DNA of 64,000 nucleotides from Hyparrhenia diplandra. Taxonomy: Eukaryota > Streptophyta > Magnoliopsida > Poales > Poaceae. A model generated the notes under the pieces. That model ran no database searches and was not told the origin of the DNA. It was given only the letters and a program-made list of their open reading frames with translations. A program made the translations under genes and the position numbers. Shown here piece after piece: positions 45,006 through 56,671 of this stretch (position 1 is the stretch's first letter; the number at the start of each line of letters is the position of its first letter). Location of the stretch: positions 149,424 to 213,423 of the forward strand of contig JADLZK010009011.1 of the NCBI GenBank assembly GCA_015847255.1, given 5' to 3'.

Positions 45006-46693
45006 TCACTGATATGGTGAAGTTGGAGCTCCTCGATCTGTCTGGTAATAGTACCATACAAGTTTTGCCTAGCCTATCTTCTACAACTGGACTCAAAGCT
45101 CTGGTCCTTGATGGCTGTGTTGGGTTGGATCATATTGGCCCTGAAGATCTACCTCCGTCCCTAGAGTCATTCAGATTAGATGCAAGCGCAGTGGAGGATG
45201 GTAACCATATAGCTAAAATATCACGCATCACCATGTCCGGTTGTGCAAAACTGGTGGACTTCAAATTGCTTGGATCGTTACCAAACCTTGAGGAGTTGGA
45301 CCTCTCACGCACAACAGTAAAAACTGTAAACCTAAAAATGGAGGTCCAGGTAGAAAAACTTCAACGGATCTTGCTGATGGGATGTGAGCAACTCCGTGCT
45401 ATTGTTTGGCCAGAAAATGGGATGCAACAACTGAGGTTACTACGAATCGATACTCGACAAGGGGTAGTACTGTCTAGAGAAGGTTCGCACCATTCTATTG
45501 TTTGCCAGGAGCAAGAAGGGTATTGCCATGCACATATTTGTATCACGGACATGAGGTTCCTTCAGTCATTGGTGCTACCAGGCAGCCAAGGGTTTCGGTG
45601 GATCACCACTACCCTGTTCAAGTTGAATCTGTACCTGTCTTGTGCTAGCATGGACAATGGAAAGAACTGCAACAGTGAGAAGATGGGCTGCCCTTTTTAT
45701 AGCACCGGACAAATAGTTGGGTCTGCGGCTGTAGCACCCAAGTTACTAATCCACAAGACATGCGGCACCTACTATGACATCAGCGTAGAACATATAGTTA
45801 CTGAAAATGATGACAGTGGTGCGCTGCAGTTTGAGCCACAAGACATCCATGTTGAGATGGGTCAGGAAATGGTCGACATCAATGTGGTTAACTCACAAGG
45901 AATAAGAGCAATAATCTTTGTGATGAATAAAGTCCAGTCTTTGCACATGCGCAACAATTCTTCAATCGCCACTGTTATCCTTGAACGCATGATGTCTATT
46001 GGAGACGACAACATTAGCTGGGCTGCTTTGAAGTGGTGCCATGTGGAGAGGTGCCCCATGTTGAATACTGTCTTTGCCACAAACTACGATATCTACTGCT
46101 TTCAGGAACTAGAGACCATTTGGGTGGCTGATCTCTTGATGGCGCATTCTATCTGGAGCAGAGGAAGGACAGTGAATGACACGGACTCTATTTCCTTTGC
46201 AAAACTGCAGGCTATACATGTGGATCGCTGCCCCAAGCTCACATTTGTCCTCCCACTTTCATGGTTCTATACCTTGTCCAGCCTGGAGACTCTCCACATA
46301 ATCAAATGCAGTGATCTCAGGCAGGTCTTTCCAGTGGAGGCAGAGTTCCTAAATCAAATAGCTACCGAGCATCCAAGTGGCATGCTAGAATTCCCAAGGC
46401 TCAAGGACTTGTATCTGTATCAACTCTCGAGCCTGCGACAGATATGCGAGGCAAAAATGTTTGCTCCCAAGCTCAAGACAGTCCGTCTCAAGGGTTGCTG
46501 GGGCCTGAAGCGTCTCCCGGCCACCAGCCGTCGTCAGCATGATGCTCCGCGTGTCGTCGTGGACTGCGAGAAGGACTGGTGGGACAGTCTGGAGTGGGAC
46601 GGGTTGGATTTTGGCCACCACCCCTCCCTCTTCGCGCCGAGCCACTCGAGGTATTACAAGAAGCGAATGCTGAGAGGTACAGTGCTCCGGTGA

Positions 46694-47450
46694 GTTGCCA
46701 ACCTCGGGTGCTTGCTGCTGATCTCTTGCATTGTCCAGGTACATACACATGAACAACATACTCTCTCTGCTTTGTAATTTTATTTTTCTCTCATTTATCT
46801 TCATTTTGTGTTCCCGTACTAATCATTTGTGTATGTCATCATCAGCTATGTAGATTTGATGAGGGGATAATCAAGGAGACGACTGGAGCTGCTGGCTGGT
46901 TTCTGTCACCTCGTGTTTGCTTGCAAGCTAGTCTGCGGTGTGTTTTCTCAATATATACAATAATAAGTTGGTGTGTCTGCATGGTGCTACTGCATCTGCC
47001 AAATTCAATCGGTGTGCTACTGTATCTCTTTTGGAACCAACCTACCATCTGCTTGGTCTTACATGCTTATGTGTGTGCGTGAAATAAGAGGGTTTGATGG
47101 GGCTGCTGTGTTGTGTGTCAGTGTGTTTTAAGAGTCCCCTAGAACCTGACTTGTTACCATTTTACGAGTGTGAATTATTTGTATTCCTAAGAATATTGCA
47201 GACAAAATTTGTGAGCAATGAACCTGACTTGTTACCATTTTCATGAGTGTGAACTATTTGTTTCATGCTGGTCCTCATTCCTACATGTTCTGCTTGTGAA
47301 CGTGTGCATTCGGCCACCGACCAAGTTTCTTACAGTTGGGGCCTGGGGGCTTGGCATCATGTGCAGTTGCAGAAAATGCAGCAGTCACGGTTGCCATATG
47401 ACAGTATGAGTCACCCACTGGTCACCAATACATGCTTGTTTGCGTAACGC
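46694..47450 (+). other. 3' flank / UTR-like region of NLR copy 2
   Basis: This aligns with 18472-19136 and 19871-19990 of unit 1. It lacks the hAT element. Confidence 0.55.
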
Positions 47451-47455
47451 ATCAT

Positions 47456-47618
47456 TTTTTTCGCGACCGTGCTGTAGCATGTTTTTCATTAAGCAGAAGT
47501 AGAGTTTGTTACACCCAAGGCAAGCCATGGTAATCCAGCGATTACCGAGTCCGCCCAAACAAACAGCACACGAGGTTGTGATTACAAGAAAACAATGCGC
47601 GACAAATTTGTGTAAACA
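47456..47618 (-). mobile_element. Short LINE tail insertion, TSD CATCAT
   Basis: CATCAT at 47450-47455 and 47619-47624 flanks a 163-bp segment. It begins with a T run and continues with a LINE-like 3' UTR on the minus strand (ending CACGGTCGCGAAAAAA). Unit 1 has no insert at the equivalent site (near 19985-19995). The TSD is short and the family is inferred from the tail only. Confidence 0.65.
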
Positions 47619-47624
47619 CATCAT

Positions 47625-47960
47625 GATGAGATATATTTTTGTACATAGGCTCTCTGCCGCTCTCCATCAGATGAATCAGGAAGGAAGATGTCCATTTTGT
47701 GTAACATGATACCTAACCAGCCTGTGATATGCATACCTATACTAATATACAAATTTGTGATCCAAATTACGACGACCAAACGACCAAAGGCATCCAAACT
47801 AAACACTATTGGTCCATTTTACAAGCTTCGGTGATTAAGTTTTTTCCAATGTAAATAAAATTGCAGCCTAACCGACCTCTGATGAAAAGATTAGTGACGA
47901 CCCTGAGCTACTTTAATTTGAGCAAGAGACATGCAAATAATGAAGAGCACGAAGTTACAC
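47625..47960. other. No gene seen; 3' flank shared with unit 1
   Basis: This aligns with about 19995-20430. Confidence 0.5.
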
Positions 47961-47964
47961 AACC

Positions 47965-48072
47965 TTCTATCTTTATTCTGTCGCTCCAGCCCCAAACAAA
48001 AGAGCAAATAAAGAGCCTCTATCTTTATTCTGTCACTCCAGCCCCGAGCAAAAAGAGCAAAGGAAGAGGTGT
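47965..48072 (+). repeat. Minisatellite, about 2 units
   Basis: CTCTATCTTTATTCTGTC followed by CTCCAGCCCC and AAAAGAGCAAA occurs twice. It is the counterpart of 20455-20605. Confidence 0.7.
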
Positions 48073-48074
48073 TT

Positions 48075-48945
48075 GTTGTTTTTTTATCTAGTAACTAGAC
48101 GGCTGCTGTTTTCTCATCTCAAGAATAAAAAATGGAGTTCCATACTACTTGTATCGTCTGCCTACCAAGTTGCATTGTTCACGAGAATGGCATCAATTAA
48201 TGACCGGAACAAGTTGTGAGCAAGAGACGTGCAAGCTTTTTTTTTTTTGAAGGATTAAGCCGATTGGTTTCACCTGGTTGTGTGGCATATAAATTAATGA
48301 TTTCCTTTGAGTATCTGATCTTTTATTATGTTGTGCTGGTCTATATCCGTAAACACAACTCAACAACACAAATTCAGTAGATCAGTTGGGAACTTATTCG
48401 GGCATGTCGGACCTACGTTAGTTCTTGGCCACCGATATGCCAATAACTATTCGTCTAAGCTCTGACGTGGACGCCATGGAGGCATGCGGACCACGTGCAT
48501 TCGAATTTACTGAAGAACATGTTACGCACAAGAGCAGTATGTGATCGTCAAAAGTGAAAAAGAGGAAATTGGAACAAGAGCGTCAACTAAAGGAAATTGT
48601 TTCGAATAGGGATTGGGTTAAACATTGAGACTATAAATCATAAATAAGTTTTAAATTGTAAAACCAAATGAATAAATTTGTCTTGAAAAATACTTTTATA
48701 AAAATATACATGTGTCACTTTTTAATAAATATTTTTATAAAAATAAAAGTCAAAGTTATGCTTTTAAAGACTGTGTCATTATCCAAAACAATTTTTTTAA
48801 GAAACTGGAGGAGTAACTCCCCAGCTTTGGCGTGCCTAGACAAGCAACAGAGTTAGTAATTAATTAATGGGAAATGTTATAATGGTTGAAAAATATAGAA
48901 GATGGATATGGAGAAATCGAATGGCGCAAAAATAAGAGGTATATA
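48075..48945. other. No gene seen; T-run at 48237-48248
   Basis: This is 3' flank of unit 2 with an extra segment (about 48120-48290) absent from unit 1, possibly another retroposon tail. AT-rich sequence follows. Confidence 0.4.
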
Positions 48946-48947
48946 TT

Positions 48948-49025
48948 CCTCCATCCCAAAAAAATTGATGATTTCTGATTCAAAAAACCATAGAAAAACT
49001 TAATGTTCTAAGTTTAGACATGCAC
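48948..49025. mobile_element. Possible MITE remnant
   Basis: TTCCTCCATCCCAAAAAAAT followed by AT-rich sequence resembles one Stowaway end. The other end was not found. Confidence 0.35.
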
Positions 49026-49059
49026 TTTCTCAACATGCCTCCATAGAATGCACTTTAAT

Positions 49060-49721
49060 TGAAAATTTTAACCGTGACATCCCTCCTTCTGAAGGAAGGT
49101 AACTGGAGTTTCTCATCCGGCTCATTGCCGGACGTACACCCTCTGACCTACAATTGCCCATGGACCACGTGGGTGCCGTGCTGCTGCTACATGCGCTCGA
49201 CATGTCAAGCAACAACGTGGCAGGTCTCGTCTGGTTCAACACAAGCAACAAAAGCTTCGAGGGTGTCATCCTCATTCCGTGTAGACAGCCCGGCCCCTGC
49301 CGTTCATGAGCTCTCGGTGAACTAGCTCCGTGGAGGCATTCCTACCGGGTTCGGCAACTCCTATCACCACATCGCGGTCAGAGGTCGCACATTGCGACGT
49401 CATGCATGTCGCCCCGGCAGGGCGCCACGCACTCTCGAGAGCCCTGCTGGACTAACTCACAGCGCGCCATCGATGGGGTGACAGGAAGTTCTCATCGGTG
49501 AAGAAGCTCAACAGGCTTACAGGTAGAGAGAATCGTGGTGCCCAGGCCCAGGTGGAAGTTGGATATGCATGCATGTCCAATGGATAGTCTCTAGCTCAAA
49601 AAAATGAACTAGCAAGAGGTGGTTCCCTACAAAAATTTGAATTTCTAGTTCATTTATCAAAATCCATGGATATCCAAATTAGATAAGCCTTCCACCTTGA
49701 TGCCCAAGGGAGTAAGATAAA
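49060..49721. repeat. End of NLR unit 2, paralogous to 20985-21265
   Basis: CCGTGACATCC, GAAGGTAACT, CAATTGCCCATG and GGGTGACAGGAAGTTCTCA all occur in both places in the same order. Copy 2 has extra segments. No gene is supported, though short ORFs exist on both strands. Confidence 0.65.
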
Positions 49722-49726
49722 GAACA

Positions 49727-52255
49727 TGCGAACACATGGTTGATTTAGGTCGCATGTGTTTAGTTTTGTGATGTAGTGATTGTCAGCAAAGTCAACATTC
49801 TCCTTCTATTTTCATTTTATCTTTTATGCTTCGCTATGTTCACCGGCATACGTGGAGTGTGTCAAGACGTATCTCTTGGTTCGTGTTGTGCGGTGTGGAG
49901 CTCGGAGATGGTAGGCGACGGGCGAGGTGAAGGGGCCAAGGAGGACGTGCGGGCCGATGGACCGCCGGAGGTGAAGGACGGACGTGAGGCTTGCACCGAG
50001 GGACCGGATCGCCGGGTGGCTAGCCATGGTGGCTGACATCCGGGACATCGACGGATGCAAGAGTACGCGGGCGGGAGACCGTGTCGTCCGGGTCAAGACG
50101 GCGAGCGGCGAGGCGTAGCGGGGAGCTCGGATGACTTGACGACTTCGGGCGGTCAAGACGGCGATGACACGTGTCGAAGGTTTGGTGGTTTGTCCTCAAA
50201 ACCATCGGCGCGGGTTTAAGTGGTTTGGGCCTCAAAACCACGGGCGCGGGTTTCGCGGGTTTGGGCCTCAAAATCCGAGGTGTTCCGGTGGGCGGAAGGG
50301 CGGCACGTGGCGGCATCGGGGAGGTTGCGTGGATGCAAGGCTACCGATGAGAGGCGCGGTGGCCCGTCGGATCGAAAAAATATCCAGTCCACCAAAATAG
50401 CTCTATGGTTAGTGGTTTGGCTCATATGTATCGGAGGGCAAAATAGGGATGAGAAATAAAAACCATATATAGAGGATGGCAACCATCCTCCCCTTTTACC
50501 CTCATTTTCATTTTCGTTTTCCCTTCTAGCTAGGGTTCTTGTGAGAGAGGTCCACGGGTGAAATTCGTAGCTAAAATTCGTCCCCTGTGAATCTGTGATT
50601 TTGGAGTGGGGAAGGGCGACCCAAAGCCGCCGTGCCCTCCGGGCTTTATCTCTTTGAAGCTGTGATTTTTGTTTGACTGTTCTTCATTTTCTCCTATTTT
50701 CGCCATGGCTGTGATCTAAGTTTTCAGGAGTTCGAGTTAATCCCAGGCGGAGATATTTGGGAATCAGCTTTGTCCCAGGGTAAATTTCTTCTGTGTGAAA
50801 TTTGGGCTCGATCTATGGAGTTTTAGTTCGTTTCTTCAGTTAATTTTGTCTGCGCTTTTTTCTCTGCGTTCTTGCCGTCGGGGCTCTGTTCTTTACTTCG
50901 ATCTGTGCGTCGTCAGTCAGCAGCAGCGCCACAAGCGCAGAGCACCTTGGTGCTGTGCATGCTCGTTGAGAGCGGCGTTGTTCGTTGACGCCGGTGGCTC
51001 TGGCCGGTTTGTCCCCAGCGACGAAAGCAGCAAGAACCGACTGCTCTCCTTTTCATGGATATCTGTGTGTGACTTTGGTTTCCGTTCGTTGGTGTCCGGT
51101 TTTGATTCAGGCAGCTGCGCACGGCAGCAGGAGTTCCAAACCACGCCCAGGCTGCCTGTCTTCCTTGGAGCACGAGCACCACAGCAGCAGCTGTTTCAAG
51201 CCGACGGCATCCACCCCTCCTCCAAGCTCAGTCTCCACGGCAACAAAAGGTCGTTTCTTTTTCTGTGAAGTGGAATTGGCCATCGAGCCATTCTTTTGCT
51301 TCTTGTGCAGGTAGCTGGATTGGGTTCGTATTGCGAAATCCTGGCTTCTGATGATCTCAATTCAGTTAGTTTTTTCCTGTGCCCATATGGTGTTTGACGA
51401 AATGCACCAGCAGCTTTTCACCAGCAGCAGCTCATCGGTGTTGCACAAGGTTTCGATTTTGTTTTCTACATCAAAGTGCAGCTCCTCATTTTTATTTCTC
51501 TCTAGTTCAGATTCACTTTCTATCAGTTCGTGGTGCATCAGACTAGTTCGAAGGCCACTAGAAAAATCTTTTACTACCAAAGAAATGTGTGTGAACTAGT
51601 ATTTTTTTTGAGATGTCGCTTTCATGCTAGTGCTTGATTTGTTTATTCAGGATGCAACTAGTAGCAGCAGCATGGCACGTCAATTTCAACACCAAGTGAT
51701 TTGCGTGCTCGTGATTTCTTTTTGATCTAAGCTTTCACTTTCAAGCTACAGGTTCAGTCGTTGAAAGCTCATAGCTTGAGTGCTGGTGCGTGGTGAAGGT
51801 TTAGATTTTCTCTATTCTTGAGTAATCCACGATTTACTCAATTGTGCTCACGAATTGAGATCCGGTTTTTTGCAAAGTGAATTTCTATCGATTCGAGGAT
51901 TTTATTTGAGTGCCCTATCACAAGTTGACTTGGGTATTTTAGTTTAGAGAACCCACTTCTTCTCAATAGGAGTTGGGTAACTCTTTTTCGTCCATCGATT
52001 CGGAAACTCTTTTTCGCCGGCCGTGTGTGGCGTTTGAGGTGTCGTTGTGTTCTAGGGAACATCCACCCAACCATTTGGGTCGTGGACATCTCGGTGCTCT
52101 CTTTGCTCGTGACACCTTGCTACCGTTAGCACGTGTGTTACTCGCCTCTCGCTTGAGTTTGCCTTTGAGGTTGGGGGTTGAGCCGATGACCCAAAATTGA
52201 AAAGGAAAATCGAGGCTCCCATTCACCCCCTCCGGTCGCCGTTTCGGTCTTTTCA
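49727..52255 (+). repeat. 5' LTR, 2529 bp
   Basis: This begins TGCGAACACATGG and ends CTTTTCA. It matches 56672-59214 throughout, with uneven divergence. A 157-codon open frame at 50795-51268 is shared with the other LTR but has no ATG start. Confidence 0.9.
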
Positions 52256-52257
52256 AT

Positions 52258-52270
52258 TGGTATCGGAGCC
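52258..52270 (+). promoter_or_regulatory. Primer-binding site
   Basis: TGGTATCGGAGCC follows the LTR after two bases, matching the initiator-tRNA-Met type used by copia elements. Confidence 0.85.
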
Positions 52271-52322
52271 GGTTAAGGATCATATCCAAATTTTAATCGG
52301 TCCGTGATCCGCGTAAGGCGAC

Positions 52323-54622
52323 ATGGAGAGGTTTGGTCACTTTGGTGGCAAGCCTCCGGAGTTCGATGGTACCAACTATCCCTATTGGAAGATTAAGATG
52401 CAAGCACATCTTATGGGGTTGGATTGGAGAGTGTGGGAGATTGTCGAGGATGAGAATTACCAAGTGCTAGCCGCTCGAGTGGGTGAGGAATAAATAGCCC
52501 AACACAATGCCAACAACCGAGCGAGGAGTGTTTTGTTCTCTAGCCTCAAAGACACCGAGTTTGAGAGAGTTGCCACTTGTGAGACCGCCGTGAGGTGTGG
52601 AGGACACTTGAGAGTTACCACGAGGGAACCCCACAAGTCAAGGCCCGCCTATATGAGACCTACAAAAGAGAGTACAACAATCTAATCCAACTTGATGGCG
52701 AGTCCATCGATTCTCTCTTTGCTAGGTTTCGCACGATGCGCAACAAGCCGGGCGAACAAGCCATCGGAGAGGCTTGACGAGCACGAGAAGGCGATGCGGC
52801 TCTTGTACGCCCGGATCGGAAGGTGTGGGATGTGAAGGTGTCGCGATCATGGAGTCCGCCAACTACGACACCCTCACACCCGACGAGCTTTACAAAGAAG
52901 CTCAAGTCCTCCGAGATCGAGGCCCGATCCAGCGGCTCAAGAACCCATTCTGCGGCCGAACGTTGCACTCGCCTCGCAGGAGCGGTTGAGTGCATTGGGA
53001 CGACGGTTTTGGTTTCGTCATCACCGATTCTCGCGGTTCCACAACAACCGCTTGAATGCGTCGGCATGGCGGTGCTCCCAAGGGCGGATGCTTCGAAGTG
53101 CGGCGATCTGGACCACCGTTGCCTCGTGCCCCAAGAAGAACAAGGACAAGTACTCCTCGAGAAGTACTACTCCTTCAACAAGCACGACCGACAAGCGCAA
53201 GGACAAGCGAGTAGTACATCGCCCAGCAAGTACAAGTCCAAGAAAGGCTTCGACAAAGAGAAGATCAAGAAGAAGTACCTCAAGCGTGCCAAGGAGCACA
53301 AGCACGCCTTCCTCGCCTCCCTCGCCGACCTCGACAACGACTCTTCTGACGGGCAATCTTCTTCGAGCGACGAGGAGTCCGAGCGCAAGATTGAAGACAA
53401 GCTGAATGGACTTTGCTTCTTCGCCGACTCCAAGCACGAGGGCTTTTGCACCATGGCCCTCGACGGAGCGGTGACCGACGGCCCGCCGAGCCACACGGCG
53501 GCGACTCTTCCCCGAGGTATCGCTACAATCGATCTCTCACCGATGAGGTTGACTCTTTGGGCGACGCGCTTGTGTGTCGAGAAGTTGCTCAAGCGGCGCC
53601 TAGTGAGAGAAAGGAGTACAAGGAGAAGTGGGGAAATGGCTATGGTGGAGATAGAGTTGCTTAGGAAGCCCGTGGATGTGTCCGATGAGACGGAGTGTGA
53701 CGCTTGTGCCATGCATATGTCTAGCATCATGTCTTTGCAATCCAAGTACTCTGCTTTGCTAGATGAGCACGTTGATCTGAAGGCTAAGCCTATGTTGTTG
53801 AGCGCGTGCAACTCTTGTCCAGACTTGCGATCTGAGTTGGCAGAAAAGGCTGCCAAGCTTGCTGTGTTTGAGAAGGCCAACTCAGGTAGCACCGTGCTGA
53901 AGTGTGCTAAGTGTGAAGCTTTGGAGATGGAGGTCATGTCTTGTAGGCATGACAAGGGGAGAGTCGAAGAGGAGAACAAGTACCTTCGCTCTGTCCTGAG
54001 TTGGGTGTCTAGTGGAGAGCCACAGCTTGGCATGATGATGAGTCAGTTCAAGAGGGGGACTGACACAACGGGATTAGGCTTTGCAATAGGTGGGAAGGGT
54101 GAAGTAATCTATGGCAAGGTTGGTCAAGTTAGTGGTTTGAGCTCGAGTGAGAAACCTATAAGCACTCCCAAGTTGACCAAGATCATCCCACCTGAGCCTA
54201 CCAAGCCTATTGTGCAAAATGGCATTCTCCAAGAGACCCCAAAGATTCCACCTCCCAAACAAGTGTGGCTTCCTAAACCAAACCACCTCAGGAACCCACT
54301 TGACACTTTGCCCAAGATCCCTGAGGAAACCCTTCCTAGAGCTAAGGCCACAACAAGAGTGAACCATCCACCCAAGAGAGTGAACCAACAACCACCCAAG
54401 AGAGAGGTGAGGTATCACTGTGAGTACTGCCAGCGAGATGGTCACTTGTTTGAGTTTTGCTTTAGGAGGAAGAGGGATGCTAGGCGTCGAGTTGAGTTCG
54501 AGAACCATGACTTGTATCACCGACCACTTGGCATGTATGAGAGGGGTGTGCAAATGGGTTCAGAGGCGCTTTTGCTAGGCCGGGAGGTAGGAGGCCTCAG
54601 AGGGCTAGGCCACGGTTTGTGA
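52323..54622 (+). pseudogene. Ty1/copia gag with multiple lesions
   Basis: The ATG is at 52323. The N-terminus includes FDGTNYPYWKIKMQAHLMG, the opening of the copia gag (UBN2/DUF4219 type). An in-frame TAA is at 52491-52493. Frame changes follow near 52590, 52775 and 52830-52850. Pieces such as VWRTLESYHEGTPQVKARL and YNNLIQLDGESIDSLFARF are clear gag. From 52823 a 600-codon frame carries Lys/Arg- and Ser/Asp-rich sequence, a coiled-coil-like middle and a CCHC knuckle (CEYCQRDGHLFEFC, about 54418-54459). The reading frame ends at TGA 54620-54622 with no pol downstream. Confidence 0.8.
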
Positions 54623-56661
54623 GACCCCCGTGGTGGTCGTGCTCCGCGAGTGGATGTTGATCCTCACTTTGGGAGCTTTGAGTTTGACAGAGGAGTGCAC
54701 CACACTTTGTTGTGTGTGGTGAGCGCTTTGGGAAGAAGGGTCATGGGATGTTTGTTTTACCTAATGCTTATTCAGGCAAAATGGTCAACATTGGTATTCT
54801 CTCGAGTATGCTAACCCCAATGTTGTGCCATTTGCTCATCCCATGTTTTTTCAATGATGTAGGTGATCAAGTCTTGGGTTTTCGAAGTTTATGTTTGTTA
54901 ACCCTTTGGGATCCAAGACTTGGGTTTCTTTTGTCCTCTCATGTGTAGGTATGAGGACATGGGGTGGAGAACACATGCTTGGTGGAACCTGATTCTTTGT
55001 CGTGGTGTGATCAAGACTTGATGGTTGTCTACACCACTTTGATGGCCTCCAAGAGGCATGTGCCTTATTGTGACACCTACACACAGTCTGTGAGTTATCA
55101 TATACACTCATGCCTTGTACATTCATGATTCCCTACTTATGGTATGAGATGTTCATTTGCTCACTTGTATATTTTTGGCACATTTTGGTTCTATGTCTTG
55201 CTTGTGTATATACCATGGTAGGCTAGCCATCTTATTCATGATAGCTTTGTGTTATCTTGTGTATTATATGCCATGCTAGCCTTTGTGCCTTTTTTGTTTC
55301 CTAGTTTTCTTTTTGCTAGGTGTCTTTGGTTGAGGGGAGTTGGAGTTTGCTATCCATTTTGAGGGGTAGTTTTGTAGCCGATGTATAGTTGTAGCTTTAG
55401 GTTTGCTTTTGCTTTGTGCATCATCTTGTATCATATTGCATTCATCATGTACACTATTGCACTTTGAGCTTCCCTGCTTATATTGATCACAATGAGACTA
55501 TGCTCATTTTAGTGTAACAATTACATGTTGGTGCTTACGACTTGTGCCCTTTTCTCGTTTTAACCGATATATGTTATGAGCAAAGCTGTTTTTCATGTGA
55601 ACTTGCTTAACAACGATGAATCTTGCAAAATGTTCACCATTGAGATAGGTCCTAGCATGTTTAAGTTGTTGAGATCCATTGTGCTTATCATGTATGCTAG
55701 GTGACTATGTCTCATTCATCGAAGTTATACACTTGCTTAGATGACCACATGCTTTTATCTCCGCTAAAATTTGAAATCTAAGCTAAGTTTATGGAAAAGA
55801 TCGAAGTTGGGTCCATACCGCCCCACATCCAAGGCTTGGGATCGCCGCTCATTGCACTTGAGTTGAACCCGAGCTTGGTAGTGTTTGACCTGCACTATTG
55901 TCTTAAGCTTCGATTGCTCACACGCATAGGCTTGACATGGTTGATTAGTAAGGTCGACGGTTGTGGATAACCACTCACACTCTTGCTTTGTCCAATGCTT
56001 GTAAACCGCAACTCCGATCTATTTAAAATTTGACAAGTGTTGGCTTTGTCTTTTTGCATGATGTATAAACATTGATTGTGGTAGTTCACTTGATATACAT
56101 GTGTAGCACTTAGTAGATTTCAACTTACTTGCTATGTGCTATTCTTTTTGTGGTGGACACCTTTTTCTGAAATGCTTAAAACTGAATCAAAATGCTTTCA
56201 AGTCATATTTCATATCTCTTGATCAGTTTGAGCACCGTGTTAAGCACTTGACCTTGTTGCCATGACACTTTTTTAGAGCATCTTCTCATTTGGATTGTTA
56301 TAAACTTGAAGCTCCCTCATTGCATTTTCATGTATTTCATAGCTTGATTAGTGCATTTGCCAACAAGGGGGAGAAAGATACAAAGACGTTGATTGCATTT
56401 GTCCGTGGGGAGTAGCAATTTGTTTGTGTGTGAAAGTAATTGGTTTGGAGCCGTGCTAGTGGTGTTGAGCCCGTTTCTACCTCTTCTTGAGGACTAGCGT
56501 GTCTTAGCTTGGTTGTGTCGAGCCTTTTGCCCATGTCTTTGGGAACCAAGTTTTTGCTCCATGTTTGCTATCCAAAGGAGGTTGTCTTAGCTTTTGTTCA
56601 CCCGATGTGCTTTTCTCCTATCTTATTACGTTTTGTGTTGAATGTTGACAATGCACTCATC
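54623..56661. other. Internal non-coding region of the copia element
   Basis: About 2 kb of T-rich sequence lie between gag and the polypurine tract. Short ORFs exist on both strands but no protease, integrase, RT or RNase H motif is visible. Its origin is unknown. Confidence 0.6.
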
Positions 56662-56671
56662 AAGGGGAGAT
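56662..56671 (+). promoter_or_regulatory. Polypurine tract
   Basis: AAGGGGAGAT immediately precedes the 3' LTR, as expected for plus-strand priming. Confidence 0.8.

Larger units (their letters stand above)
43594..46693 (+). pseudogene. NLR (NB-LRR) resistance-gene relative, copy 2, three lesions
   Basis: The body exon starts after an ATGCAG acceptor (CAG at 43591-43593) and aligns with copy 1 throughout. It carries a nonsense TAG at 44404-44406, a 1-bp deletion near 44690 and another 1-bp deletion near 44995. Beyond these the frame is open to TGA at 46693 and covers the LRRs. The NB-ARC-like region has the same degenerate P-loop (FDGWDGLAASAVL), RNBS-A-like FDRIIHIDSSRWKS and CLVVFHN. The LRR part carries LELLDLSGN, LPNLEELDLS and a C-terminal LSSLETLHIIKCSDLRQVF. 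The TGA that ends copy 1 is CGA here, adding eight codons. An ORF from 44909 could encode an LRR-only protein of up to 594 residues, but no conventional start supports it. Confidence 0.85.

Noticed and set aside
44909..46693. 594-codon ORF read as an intact LRR gene
   Set aside because: It is the tail of the frameshifted NLR copy 2. The start is not conventional and the alignment with copy 1 continues upstream in other frames.
50795..51268. 157-codon open frame shared by both LTRs of the 9.5-kb element (also 57745-58218)
   Set aside because: It has no ATG start. The two copies agree because the LTR middle is nearly identical, and the sequence has no recognisable domain.
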